From: Bacillota bacterium
GTDB taxonomy: Bacteria; Bacillota; Negativicutes; DSM-13327
Direction of reading: 5' to 3'
Assembly: GCA_017889585.1 (NCBI GenBank)
Contig: JAGFZX010000011.1
Location: 24,133 to 88,132, forward strand
DNA length: 64,000 nucleotides
Shown here: positions 43,733 through 53,580 of the stretch, piece by piece
Position numbering within the stretch: the stretch's first letter is position 1
Layout: each line of letters begins with the position of its first letter
Program-made: the position numbers and the translations under genes
The notes under the pieces: model-generated
Told to the model about the DNA's origin: nothing
Databases searched by the model: none
What the model saw: only the letters and a program-made list of their open reading frames with translations

Positions 43733-44101
43733 ATGACAGAAACAATAAAACAAGTTTCAGAAGTGGAGCTGGCCTACAAGATTTTGCAAAAAGTAGGCAA
43801 GGCTATGTATTTTAGAGATTTAATTACTGAGGCGTTAGAAATGAAAGGTCGCAGAATTCACTCCTTAGCTCATGCAATCGCTGAAGTGCATACGCAAATA
43901 AATATGGATAGCAGATTTGTGCATATGGGTAAAGGCATGTGGGGTATTGTGGAATGGTCTCCTCAGCAACTCAGTGGGCGCTTGGCTGCTGAAAAAGATG
44001 ACAGCGTGAAAACTTCGACTACTGTTCGGCGGCAAAAACTTTTTGAAGAAATTCAGCAAGAATATGTTGCGGCAAATGCTGAACCTGGAGAGAGAGAATA
44101 A
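43733..44101 (+). CDS. rpoE: RNA polymerase delta subunit (HARE-HTH protein)
   Basis: The 122-residue protein has the HARE-HTH winged helix of the delta subunit (VELAYKILQKVGKAMYFRDL, WGIVEWSP at about 70). The tail is short and only mildly acidic, unlike the long acidic tail of the Bacillus protein. Position between argS and pyrG matches the Firmicute order and supports the call. Delta modulates promoter release and transcription initiation. CGGAGGG precedes ATG 43733. Confidence 0.85.
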   Translation: MTETIKQVSEVELAYKILQKVGKAMYFRDLITEALEMKGRRIHSLAHAIAEVHTQINMDSRFVHMGKGMWGIVEWSPQQLSGRLAAEKDDSVKTSTTVRRQKLFEEIQQEYVAANAEPGERE

Positions 44102-44105
44102 GTAC

Positions 44106-44133
44106 TTGACACTGCCTCAGAGTAAAGTATAAA
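44106..44133 (+). promoter_or_regulatory. Promoter of pyrG
   Basis: TTGACA (44106-44111), 16 bp, TATAAA (44128-44133). The start would be near 44140. The leader has no GGGC start of the kind used in reiterative control of Bacillus pyrG. Confidence 0.65.
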
Positions 44134-44159
44134 ATAATTGGCGTACTTGAACTATATAA

Positions 44160-45809
<1,650 letters not shown>

Positions 45810-45813
45810 AATT

Positions 45814-45848
45814 AAGCAACTGTGGACGATTGACCGCAGTTGCTTTTT
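45814..45848 (+). terminator. Terminator after pyrG
   Basis: AAGCAACTGTGG and CCGCAGTTGCTT pair around ACGATTGA, followed by T5. Confidence 0.88.
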
Positions 45849-45874
45849 CCATAATGAAACTAAGGAGGGATTAT

Positions 45875-46813
45875 ATGTATAAGAAATCAGTTATTATCGT
45901 GATTGCCTTATTAGTCCTTGTTTCTCTAGGAGGGTTAGCCTTTCGTGGTAGTGGGAAGAAACCTAGTCACGCTGAGAAAATTGCGGTTATCTATGTTGAA
46001 GGTGTCATCATGGGCGGGCGGGGACAAAGTAATGTATTTGTTGAGCAGGGTGGCACTGACCAGGTGATTAAGCAGATACATGAGGCTAGAGATGATGCAA
46101 CCGTAAAGGCGGTCATTCTCAGAATTAACAGTCCAGGTGGTAGTGCGGCAGCTTCACAGGAGGTTGGCGAGGAAATTAAAAAGCTACGGGCTAAAGGTAA
46201 AATTGTAGTAACATCTATGGGGGATGTGGCCGCCTCAGGAGGCTATTGGTTAGCAGCTTGTACTGACAAAATCTATGCCAACTCCACTACGATGACCGGT
46301 AGTATTGGTGTATATGTACCTTATGCTAATTGGGAAGAGTTGTATAAAAAGGTTGGTATCTATCAAGAAAAAATTAAAAGTGGACCCCATAAAGATATAT
46401 TATCCCCTGAACGTATGATGACGAGTGAAGAACGGGCCATCATTCAGGTGATGGTGGATGATATCTATAGCCAGTTTGTGGCAGTGGTAGCTGAAGGCCG
46501 TAAAATGGATGCGACTGAGGTTCGTAAGCTGGCTGACGGGCGAATTTATACAGGCAATCAGGCCAAGCAATTGGGTTTAGTTGACGAATTGGGTAATATG
46601 TATGATGCTATTGATGGAGCAGCAGAACTTGCTGGCATTAATGGCAAGCCAGAAATTAAGGAATATGGCAATAAGTCCCCTTGGAATATGTTATTTGGTG
46701 CGAGTGAACAGGCAGGCTCGTTGCTGGAAAAAGTAATATTTAATCAGGCTAAAAATGCACTGAATAGTAGTGCGCCAATTGATATGCCAACAGACAAATG
46801 GCAGGTGAAGTAA
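45875..46813 (+). CDS. sppA: Signal peptide peptidase SppA (36K type)
   Basis: The 312-residue protein has one N-terminal membrane helix (about 3-22) and a ClpP-like serine protease domain that cuts leftover signal peptides. The oxyanion segment RINSPGGSAAASQEV, the GDVAASGGYWLAAC segment and the catalytic Ser region TTMTGSIGVY are present; a Lys in SGPHKD would be the general base. ATG 45875 is chosen after AAGGAGGG; the longer reading runs into the pyrG terminator. Followed without gap by the Yip1 gene. Confidence 0.93.
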   Translation: MYKKSVIIVIALLVLVSLGGLAFRGSGKKPSHAEKIAVIYVEGVIMGGRGQSNVFVEQGGTDQVIKQIHEARDDATVKAVILRINSPGGSAAASQEVGEEIKKLRAKGKIVVTSMGDVAASGGYWLAACTDKIYANSTTMTGSIGVYVPYANWEELYKKVGIYQEKIKSGPHKDILSPERMMTSEERAIIQVMVDDIYSQFVAVVAEGRKMDATEVRKLADGRIYTGNQAKQLGLVDELGNMYDAIDGAAELAGINGKPEIKEYGNKSPWNMLFGASEQAGSLLEKVIFNQAKNALNSSAPIDMPTDKWQVK

Positions 46814-47395
46814 ATGGGAAGTTTGTTTGAGATGCTGTATGATATATTGTTTCAACCAGCAATAGGGATGAAGAATATCGCGCAGCGGAAAAATGTGGGG
46901 CAAGCTATTGTTGTTTTTTTGTTGAGTATACTAATACCAATTTGGGCTTTGTATTTTGGTCTTAAGGCTACTGGAATGTCAACAATGATTAATGTGATGA
47001 TTGTACTTAAAATATTTGGTAGTCTAGTCATGTGGATTATGGGAGCTGCCATATGGCATTTGATTGCTGAGTTTTTTGGAGGTCATGGCACAGCTGTGGG
47101 GCTGTTTACTGCCTTGGGGTTTGCTCATGCTCCCCGCATATTTATTGTGCCACTTTGGGCGCTGATCGCAGTTATGCCAGCAAGTAGTAAGACAATGCTC
47201 ATGACGATATCGGTGCTGGCAGTCATGTTGTGGTCATTATCTTTAGATGTAGTGGCGATCAAAGAAGTACACCAGTTGTCAGCGTCTAAAGCAGTGCTGG
47301 TGATGATTACGCCATTGCTGGTAGTAGGAATTTTATGTATAATTGGTTTTACTTTTATCGGCAGTTCTCTTACACATATGCCAATGTGGTTATAG
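46814..47395 (+). CDS. Yip1-domain membrane protein
   Basis: A 193-residue protein with five membrane helices and short loops, characteristic of the Yip1/YIPF-like family; the N-terminal FEMLYDILFQPAIGMKNIAQ is a typical lead segment. It starts immediately after the sppA stop (TAAATG), so it is co-translated. Role unknown; bacterial relatives occur near secretion or cell-envelope genes. Confidence 0.75.
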   Translation: MGSLFEMLYDILFQPAIGMKNIAQRKNVGQAIVVFLLSILIPIWALYFGLKATGMSTMINVMIVLKIFGSLVMWIMGAAIWHLIAEFFGGHGTAVGLFTALGFAHAPRIFIVPLWALIAVMPASSKTMLMTISVLAVMLWSLSLDVVAIKEVHQLSASKAVLVMITPLLVVGILCIIGFTFIGSSLTHMPMWL

Positions 47396-47435
47396 ACCAT
47401 ACTATAAAAAAATGATTGAACGGCAGAGAAAAAGC

Positions 47436-47532
47436 CCTTTAACCACAAAGGTCACAAAGAAGCACAAAGGACACAAAGAAATTTACATTTGTCCCCTTTG
47501 TGATCTTTGTGTTTCAAAGGCTTTTTACTGCT
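47436..47532. repeat. Dispersed repeat, family A (copy 4, AAAG variant)
   Basis: AACCACAAAGGTCACAAAG and CTTTGTGATCTTTGTGTTTC form an inverted pair across about 50 bp. Confidence 0.85.
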
Positions 47533-47564
47533 TTTGCTCACTATATAAAAGAGGGTAGGAGAAG

Positions 47565-49919
47565 ATGAGACATAAATTTATAGTATTATTACTGTTAGTA
47601 GCCCTAATGCTGAGCGGCTGTGCTACCAAACCGCCAGCACCGAATGGCGGCTTGGTTCTTGCTGCTGATGGAGACAAACAATGGGATATACCTAATAAGC
47701 TTATACAGCAGGGGGAGGGCAATTCCTACCGTATACTATCGACACCAACTCAGGGCGATAATATGCTGGAACTCGTAGCAGGAAGTCAAGGGCATATGGA
47801 ATATTTTGTAGAAGAACAGGCTGACGTTACCGCCTTTGCTCAGCTGCGGCTACAGTTTTTGTCTACCCAAGGTCAAGGCCAGATCAAATTGAGCGTTTTT
47901 GACAATCAAGGTAAGACCATTGCAGAAATAGGCTCAGTTTTTACAGGTCAACTGCCTCAAAGTAGTAGACAGAGTAGGTGGCAGGATGTGCGGTATACAA
48001 CCAACTATCAAGGAAATTGGCTGGAGGAGTCTTATAATTTTTCAGAACTGCTAGCTAGTCTCCCACAAGGCATTCTTGCAGGTGCGGGAAAATACCGGTT
48101 GAGTGTGGAAGTGGGGCAGGGTCAACATGTGCTCATTACTAAGTTTGACGTAGGTAATGATAATACTAAGGCGGTGCGCGTAGTGCCTAATACCCCTGAC
48201 TTAACTGTTAGTCAGGGCGATGTGCTGTTGATTGAAGCTGATGCTCAGAATGTAAGCAACCAAATGGTGAATAATGTAGTAGTTAAACTGATAGAACCCT
48301 ATGGTTATGGTTTGGTTGTTCTTAGCCAGGCAACGCAGAGGATTGACCAATTGGCACCAGGTGAAAAACGGCATATAAGCTGGCAAGTGAAAGCCCAGCG
48401 CCCTGATGCGGTAAACTTTAATAAACCTTGGGCGATTAAATTTAGTGTTAATGATCGGGGGGCAGAACCCCAGGTGCAAGTGGCCGTGGCTGATAGACGG
48501 GTTGGTAAGGTTTTTTATGTAATGACTGAGGATCTTGAACCTATTGATGGTGCGGGGTATCTTAAGGCATGGGGGAATGGTAATAGTTGGCTGGATCCAC
48601 AGGAGTTTGTTGTGCAAATGGTGGATAAAGCGGAAGCGCTCAACCGAATTGCTGAAAAGCATGGAGCAAAATGGACACATTATATAGCTTGGCCTGCTGT
48701 AAAGGCTGCCCAGTGGGCTATTGATCAATCAGCCACAGGTCAATGGCCTAAGGTGGTTTCAGCTATTGAAGCATCAGTGGTTGAGGAGGCTGGGCGAGGT
48801 CATGAGTATGGCATTCATTTGCATTCAGATTATGATCCTTATTTGCCTGGAAATGTGTTGTCATATAATGGGGCGGTGGACGGCTTATGGGCCAATCATT
48901 TGAAGCATGGCTGGGCACATTCAGTAACTGCCGAAGGAGATTTTAGTGATTATGCCAGCCGGGCTGGTATGCTGTATGACTATCAGCGAATTTTGGATAA
49001 ATTGGCTAGCAGTTCAGCTCAAGGGCAATTATTAACTGCTCGAGTAGGTTCATTTGATTTTGGCAGTGGTAAGGCTGATGAAGCAATGAGCACAAATGTG
49101 TACCAAAAGATTGGTTTATGGGGATCAAGTGATGCAGATGGTAATAATGGAGGTGCCGTAACCACAGGTGATTATGGTAGCGAAATCTATTTTGCCGCAC
49201 CTGATGATATTAATGTACCTACTGACGATATTGCCAAAATAGGTATAGTGGAATTTCGCCCAACACCTAAAGAATCCATTGCTTATGACACCCAAAGTGC
49301 CACAGTCATGAATGATAAAACTGACCAAGGTATGGCATATTTTACGTCAGGAAGTGCTGGTGTAAAACCGGGAATACATGCCATCATTGGTTTTACTCAT
49401 GCTATGTTCGTTATGGGGCAGGAGGATTGGAAAAGTACAGAGGGTGGACAGTTTCAAGTTATCGATCATCATTTAGCGTATATAAAACAAAGGTATGTTG
49501 ATAAGGGACTGTTAGATTTTGTTACAGCAAGTCAGTTGGTAGAGGCCTATTTAGATTATTATACACCACAGCTACTTGCCGTATATGGTAAGCGTTTGTC
49601 AGATGAACGGGGGATAGCTGAATATGCTATACATATTTTAGGGAATGACATCCTAGTAGATGCCAATCATAGCCATACCGTAAATATAAAATATCCATTA
49701 TATCTACGGGATAGTGCCTATCGTATTAGTGTGCTAAAGAATGGACAGGTTGTTTATAACACATGGGGTTTACCGACGCCGTTTAATGATATTCGATTTG
49801 TGGTTGATGACAAACAAGCTGTATATACTTTAAAGATATATCATAATGAGCTAGCTTATAAAGTAATGACAATATTGCATGCTGCTAGAGAAAGAATATT
49901 TAAAAACATTATCAAATAA
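47565..49919 (+). CDS. Large lipoprotein with deacetylase-like C-terminal region, function unknown
   Basis: The 784-residue protein has a lipobox signal peptide (LMLSGC, lipidated Cys 20). Residues about 25-215 look like a beta-sandwich carbohydrate-binding or jelly-roll region, 215-315 an Ig-like domain (NVSNQMVNNVVVKLIEPYG), and 320-690 an alpha/beta region with FYVMTEDLEP and HEYGIHLHSDYD, placed like the Asp and His motifs of polysaccharide deacetylase-type barrels. The C-terminal 90 residues are again beta (YPLYLRDSAYRISVLKNGQVV). I do not recognise a family; the barrel suggestion is weak. It sits alone between a family A repeat and spo0F. Confidence 0.75.
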   Translation: MRHKFIVLLLLVALMLSGCATKPPAPNGGLVLAADGDKQWDIPNKLIQQGEGNSYRILSTPTQGDNMLELVAGSQGHMEYFVEEQADVTAFAQLRLQFLSTQGQGQIKLSVFDNQGKTIAEIGSVFTGQLPQSSRQSRWQDVRYTTNYQGNWLEESYNFSELLASLPQGILAGAGKYRLSVEVGQGQHVLITKFDVGNDNTKAVRVVPNTPDLTVSQGDVLLIEADAQNVSNQMVNNVVVKLIEPYGYGLVVLSQATQRIDQLAPGEKRHISWQVKAQRPDAVNFNKPWAIKFSVNDRGAEPQVQVAVADRRVGKVFYVMTEDLEPIDGAGYLKAWGNGNSWLDPQEFVVQMVDKAEALNRIAEKHGAKWTHYIAWPAVKAAQWAIDQSATGQWPKVVSAIEASVVEEAGRGHEYGIHLHSDYDPYLPGNVLSYNGAVDGLWANHLKHGWAHSVTAEGDFSDYASRAGMLYDYQRILDKLASSSAQGQLLTARVGSFDFGSGKADEAMSTNVYQKIGLWGSSDADGNNGGAVTTGDYGSEIYFAAPDDINVPTDDIAKIGIVEFRPTPKESIAYDTQSATVMNDKTDQGMAYFTSGSAGVKPGIHAIIGFTHAMFVMGQEDWKSTEGGQFQVIDHHLAYIKQRYVDKGLLDFVTASQLVEAYLDYYTPQLLAVYGKRLSDERGIAEYAIHILGNDILVDANHSHTVNIKYPLYLRDSAYRISVLKNGQVVYNTWGLPTPFNDIRFVVDDKQAVYTLKIYHNELAYKVMTILHAARERIFKNIIK

Positions 49920-50011
49920 TCCTTTATTTTCCATAAAGTAGGAGGATATTTTTGGTATTGTGCGAATAGACATATAATATGAAGCATATAGCAAATAAGG
50001 AGCGAATAAGA

Positions 50012-50413
50012 ATGCATAATGACAAATGTACAGTATTGGTTGTTGATGATCAGCCGGGAATCAGAAGATTGCTGATGGAAGTTCTCACTGAAGAAGGATA
50101 TAACGTGTATACTGCTGCTAATGGTTATGAGGGTATTCAAAAAGCTAAAGATCTTAAGCCAGATTTAATTTTGATGGATATGAAAATGCCAGGCATGGAT
50201 GGTATTGAGACACTACGGGAACTTAAGCACTTAAATCAGGCAGATAAAGTCATTATGATGACAGCATATGGCGAATTAGGATTAGTAAATATAGCTAAAG
50301 AACTTGGTGCATATGCCTATGTTACCAAGCCTTTTGATATCATTGAATTATGTACTATGATTGGCCAAGTAATTTCCTCGAATACGATAGAACGTGAACT
50401 AAAAATTGGATAA
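50012..50413 (+). CDS. spo0F: Single-domain response regulator, Spo0F-like
   Basis: A 133-residue receiver domain without output part. Acidic pocket VVDDQPG, phosphorylated Asp in LILMDMKMPGMDG, Thr in MMTAYGE and Lys in VTKPFDI all match Spo0F, a phosphorelay middleman that passes phosphate towards Spo0A. The gene order pyrG-(insert)-spo0F matches Bacillus, which supports the name. AAGGAG precedes ATG 50012. Other orphan receivers would look alike. Confidence 0.82.
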   Translation: MHNDKCTVLVVDDQPGIRRLLMEVLTEEGYNVYTAANGYEGIQKAKDLKPDLILMDMKMPGMDGIETLRELKHLNQADKVIMMTAYGELGLVNIAKELGAYAYVTKPFDIIELCTMIGQVISSNTIERELKIG

Positions 50414-50488
50414 AGAGTAGTAAAATGCCCCAGTAGGCAGGAACTTTTTTGTTGTCTGGCGAATTGAATAACCATAGGAGGGATGTAT

Positions 50489-51124
50489 ATGGTTATTAAT
50501 ACTGTTTCGACGTTGGCTTTGTATTGTTCCCGGTGCGGTAAGATACACATGCATAATATTTCACGATTTAATCTGAAAAGCACTATGCAGCGAAACCTTT
50601 TATGCAGTTGCGGCCAGATACAAGCTACTATTACCAGTAGTGGTGAACGTCAATGTTTGCTTGACATCCCTTGCGTGTTATGCCAGACAAATCATGTTAT
50701 TTGCCTTGACAGCAAGCGCTTGTGGCGCGCTGAAATAGATAAAATATATTGTGTGCAGGAAAATTTTGAACTGGGGTTTATTGGAGCAAGACAAGTTATT
50801 GCGGAATTTGTTAATAAGTATAAAGTAGAGTTTGAAAAACTGGCTTCTGATATGGATGAATATGATGATTATATTCAAAATCCTCAAGTTATGTTAGAAA
50901 CTTTAAATAAGATACATGATATGGCGGAGAAAGGTGGATTGCATTGTCGTTGTGGCAGTAGTGCTATTGGAGCTGAAGTGTTGCCTGGCGGAATTGAATT
51001 GGAGTGTGCTCAATGTGGTGGGCAACTATTGATACCGGCACAAAGTGAGCAGGATTTAACATATATAGAAGCATTAGAAGATATTGAAATTATTTCCTTA
51101 CGTCGTTCCCGTCACAAACATTAA
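50489..51124 (+). CDS. Zinc-ribbon-like protein, unknown function
   Basis: A 211-residue protein with cysteine pairs spaced like zinc ribbons: LYCSRCGKIH and LLCSCGQ near the start, IPCVLCQTNHVIC around 57-70, then CRCGSS and ECAQCGGQLL near the C-terminus. The middle is helical and acidic (DMDEYDDYIQ). Layout suggests two split zinc ribbons around a helical core. No known function; it is probably cytoplasmic. It follows spo0F by 75 bp. ATG 50489 is six bases after AGGAGG. Confidence 0.7.
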   Translation: MVINTVSTLALYCSRCGKIHMHNISRFNLKSTMQRNLLCSCGQIQATITSSGERQCLLDIPCVLCQTNHVICLDSKRLWRAEIDKIYCVQENFELGFIGARQVIAEFVNKYKVEFEKLASDMDEYDDYIQNPQVMLETLNKIHDMAEKGGLHCRCGSSAIGAEVLPGGIELECAQCGGQLLIPAQSEQDLTYIEALEDIEIISLRRSRHKH

Positions 51125-51154
51125 ATAAATTGACTTAAGTTGCATAAAAAAGAT

Positions 51155-51191
51155 AACCTAGGAGTATGATATATAGTACTCCTAGGTTGTT
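51155..51191 (+). terminator. Terminator after the zinc-ribbon gene
   Basis: AACCTAGGAGT and ACTCCTAGGTT pair perfectly, followed by GTTTATTT. Confidence 0.8.
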
Positions 51192-51270
51192 TATTTAGGG
51201 AATTAAAAAGTAGAGTATGTTCTGATTCTTCAAAACAGCCATATGACGCTTAGAGGGCAATGTGATCGAT

Positions 51271-51301
51271 TTGTTCGATATGTTAGCAGTCGAACATCCT
51301 T
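51271..51301. repeat. Repeat family C, left copy
   Basis: TTGTTCGATATGTTAGCAGT and the following CGAACATCCTT are the reverse complement, with two mismatches, of 52843-52873. Right of it a GCTTGGC/GCCAAG hairpin (51314-51330) occurs. Confidence 0.8.
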
Positions 51302-51376
51302 TTAGATCTGAAGGCTTGGCACAAGCCAAGTTTTCTTTATGGAACAATTCTTAATTAATACGACGGAGGTGGTGTA

Positions 51377-52279
51377 GTGAAGTTCATCACGATAAAATGT
51401 GAGCCTAAGATCGTAGGGGGATTAATAACAGTAATAACCCTTTGTTTATTAGCCGTTGGACTAGTGTCTATGCCTAAAGGTGTGCGGGAAGAAAAGGCTG
51501 AGGTGCCAGAACAGATTGAAGCAATGGCCCAAACAACCCTAGCTGTACCTGTCAAAGTTAGGATGCATACTGTACAAGACGGTGAGAATCTAGGTATTAT
51601 TGCTGAAAAGTATGCTATTGATGTAGAGACTTTACAGGCAGCGAATGATAATCTTAGTGCAGATATTCATCAGGGAGATCAATTAGTAATTTTGCCAAGT
51701 AGAGGTATGCTACATACTGCTGATATGGGGGATACGTTGTGGAGCATTGCTAATGTTTATGGCGTTAGTGTAGACACCATCATGATTGCTAATGGTAAAG
51801 GTAGCGAAGAAATTGCTATTGGTGAAAAAATATTTATTCCTGGTGGCAAAAAACCTCAAAATATCGAGCGGCAGTTGGCCCGGGCTGATGCTCCTGTATC
51901 ACGAAGTATTGGTGAACGTTTTGCCTGGCCAACAGTAGGAGAGCTAACTTCTGGTTATGGTTATCGCTGGGGCAGACAGCATAGCGGCATTGATCTTGCC
52001 AATGATGTTGGTACGAAGATAAGAGCGGCGAGGGCAGGGCGTGTTGTTTATGCTGGTTGGTATGCTGGCTATGGTTATACCGTGGTTATTGAACATGATC
52101 AGGGGTATTCGACTCTGTATGGCCATTTAAGTGAAGCTAATGTGCAAAATCAACAATATGTAAAGGGTGGCCAGGTTATAGCCTATATGGGTAATACAGG
52201 TAACTCAACTGGTCCACATCTGCATTTTGAAGTGCTTAAAAATGGTGTGCCCATAAATCCGTATAACGTACTGCCTTAG
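51377..52279 (+). CDS. Cell-wall peptidase M23 with two LysM domains
   Basis: The 300-residue protein has an N-terminal membrane helix or signal anchor (GLITVITLCLLAVGLVSM), two LysM domains that bind peptidoglycan (MHTVQDGENLGIIAEKYAID about 55-100; LHTADMGDTLWSIANVYGVS about 112-155), and a C-terminal LytM/M23 zinc endopeptidase with HSGIDLAN and GPHLHFEV zinc-binding motifs. Role: cell-wall remodelling, maybe sporulation (SpoIIQ-like). The start is GTG 51377 after GGAGGTGG. Followed by a terminator. Confidence 0.92.
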   Translation: MKFITIKCEPKIVGGLITVITLCLLAVGLVSMPKGVREEKAEVPEQIEAMAQTTLAVPVKVRMHTVQDGENLGIIAEKYAIDVETLQAANDNLSADIHQGDQLVILPSRGMLHTADMGDTLWSIANVYGVSVDTIMIANGKGSEEIAIGEKIFIPGGKKPQNIERQLARADAPVSRSIGERFAWPTVGELTSGYGYRWGRQHSGIDLANDVGTKIRAARAGRVVYAGWYAGYGYTVVIEHDQGYSTLYGHLSEANVQNQQYVKGGQVIAYMGNTGNSTGPHLHFEVLKNGVPINPYNVLP

Positions 52280-52285
52280 CAGAGA

Positions 52286-52321
52286 AAGCAGGCTTGAGCG
52301 ATTGCTCAAGCCTGCTTTTTC
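52286..52321 (+). terminator. Terminator after the M23 peptidase
   Basis: AAAGCAGGCTTGAGC and GCTCAAGCCTGCTTT pair perfectly around GATT, followed by TTC. Confidence 0.9.
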
Positions 52322-52410
52322 ATGTATAGAACAAGAATGGTTATCTCTAGTATAACCATAACATATATCGGCAATAATATGAGCATACTCTTGACCGTAA
52401 AGGATTTGTT

Positions 52411-52797
52411 ATGGCTTATGTGATTGGCTGTTTAATGGCTGGATTGAGTTTTTTAGTAAACAGGTTATTGCTAAAATATATTGGTATTAAGGTTGTTATT
52501 AGCTATAGTCCGGTAGTGGAAGAGTTGACCAAAACACTTTGCGCCTATTATTTAGCAGCCGATATTTTAGTCACCCACATCATATTTGGTATTTTAGAAG
52601 CAGGCTATGATTGGTTTAATCGACAGAATGGACAACGTGGCATTATTGCCGCATTACTCAGCATCGTAGGTCATACTTTATTTGGTGGATTAACAGTTTT
52701 CGTCTTCAACCTAAGCAATAGTATCTTTATTGGAATCGCTGTCGGGATAGGTGTACATTTGGTTTGGAATTTGACCCTTATTCGGTTGTCTAACTAG
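52411..52797 (+). CDS. Minimal PrsW-like membrane protease homologue
   Basis: The 128-residue protein has three or four helices and holds the three motifs of PrsW-type intramembrane proteases in small form: VVEELTKTL (the EExxK), FGILEAGYDW, IVGHTLFGGL and GVHLVWN (paired histidines). Classical PrsW has about 220 residues; this is half. No good ribosome site is visible upstream (GTAAAGGAT). It could cut a membrane anti-sigma factor, but target and activity are unknown. A stand-alone unit between repeats of family C. Confidence 0.6.
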   Translation: MAYVIGCLMAGLSFLVNRLLLKYIGIKVVISYSPVVEELTKTLCAYYLAADILVTHIIFGILEAGYDWFNRQNGQRGIIAALLSIVGHTLFGGLTVFVFNLSNSIFIGIAVGIGVHLVWNLTLIRLSN

Positions 52798-52842
52798 ACT
52801 GCCGCTATAAGAAAGGACTTGGCTTGTATTGCCATTAGGGGC

Positions 52843-52873
52843 GAAGGATGTTCGACTGCTAACGCATCGAACA
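52843..52873. repeat. Repeat family C, right copy (inverted relative to 51271)
   Basis: AAGGATGTTCGACTGCTAAC followed by a variable dinucleotide and ATCGAACAA. With 51271-51301 it brackets the M23 and PrsW-like genes. Confidence 0.8.
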
Positions 52874-52946
52874 AAGCCCATCACACTGTTGCTGAAGCAA
52901 CTTGTGACTGCTTTCCTTATTATCTTCTAGGAGGCGAGAGCTGTTT

Positions 52947-53186
52947 ATGAAAATATATTATACCTGTGAGCATTGCGGTGAGGCTATTGATATGATCGAA
53001 GTGGATAAAGTTGATGAAGTAAAGTTTGGATTTGATTGCTTGACTGCTGACGAGCGTCAAGATATAATAAAAATTGATTCATTGGCTAATGTTATGTATG
53101 TATATTCATTGTGTGATGAGTGTATAGAATCATTAGGATTAGCGAATGAAGGGGAGACTGAGCAGAAAGTCAATTTGTTACATTGA
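52947..53186 (+). CDS. fin: Anti-sigma-F factor Fin-like protein
   Basis: The 79-residue protein has the Fin layout: YYTCEHCG at the start, FGFDCLTADERQDII in the middle and LCDECIES at the end, giving a C-x2-C...C-x2-C zinc site and the LT-x-x-ER-x-D-x-I motif of Bacillus YabK/Fin, which turns off sigma-F and aids the switch to sigma-G in the forespore. It lies immediately before mfd, exactly as in Bacillus. AGGAGG precedes it, 14 bp before the ATG. Assigned by motif and synteny. Confidence 0.85.
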   Translation: MKIYYTCEHCGEAIDMIEVDKVDEVKFGFDCLTADERQDIIKIDSLANVMYVYSLCDECIESLGLANEGETEQKVNLLH

Positions 53187-53263
53187 AGCAGCGAACCAAA
53201 ATCTTTGTCAAAAGATTTTTCGTGAGTCGCGACCTTAGCATTCTAATGCTAACATTATTAACT
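53184..53263. repeat. Repeat family D, single copy, starting at the fin stop
   Basis: From the TGA stop: GAAGCAGCGAACC, then a ATCTTTGTCAAAAGAT hairpin and TTAGCATTCTAATGCTAA. Same layout as 24419-24560, including use of the stop codon. Confidence 0.85.
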
Positions 53264-53290
53264 AGTGTTATTTCAAACAAAAAAATATTT

Positions 53291-53322
53291 AAGGGCTTTA
53301 GCAATTGCTAAAGCCCCTTTTA
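53291..53322 (+). terminator. Terminator after fin
   Basis: GGGCTTTAGC and GCTAAAGCCCC pair perfectly around AATT, followed by TTTTA. The rest of the 390-bp gap to mfd holds repeats only. Confidence 0.8.
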
Positions 53323-53387
53323 GCTGTCATTGCAAGCATAGTTCCTAGCATGCTCGCATAAGAAAAACTATGATGAAAATAACAATG

Positions 53388-53480
53388 ATTAACCGCAAAG
53401 ACCACAAAGATCGCAAAGAAATAATAGTGTTATTATTCTTGCATATTCTTTGTATCCTTTGCGTCTTTGCGGTTTAATAG
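53388..53480. repeat. Dispersed repeat, family A (copy 5), with a degenerate family B fragment before it
   Basis: TTAACCGCAAAGACCACAAAG and CTTTGCGTCTTTGCGGTTTAA form an inverted pair. At 53323-53365 GCTGTCATTGCAAGCAT and GCTCGCATAAG are degraded family B ends. Confidence 0.85.
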
Positions 53481-53580
53481 GATGGTTTAGCGTTTCTTTA
53501 AAATCTATTTCTTATGTTCAAGTTATCTACTTTATAGCTACAACGGTGTATTAGCGCTTTTTATATAGGATGAGGTGTCT

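Noticed and set aside
48201..48728. Minus-strand frame of 175 codons within the lipoprotein gene
   Set aside because: Cys/His/Pro-rich composition typical of an antisense shadow; the plus-strand lipoprotein has signal peptide and domains.
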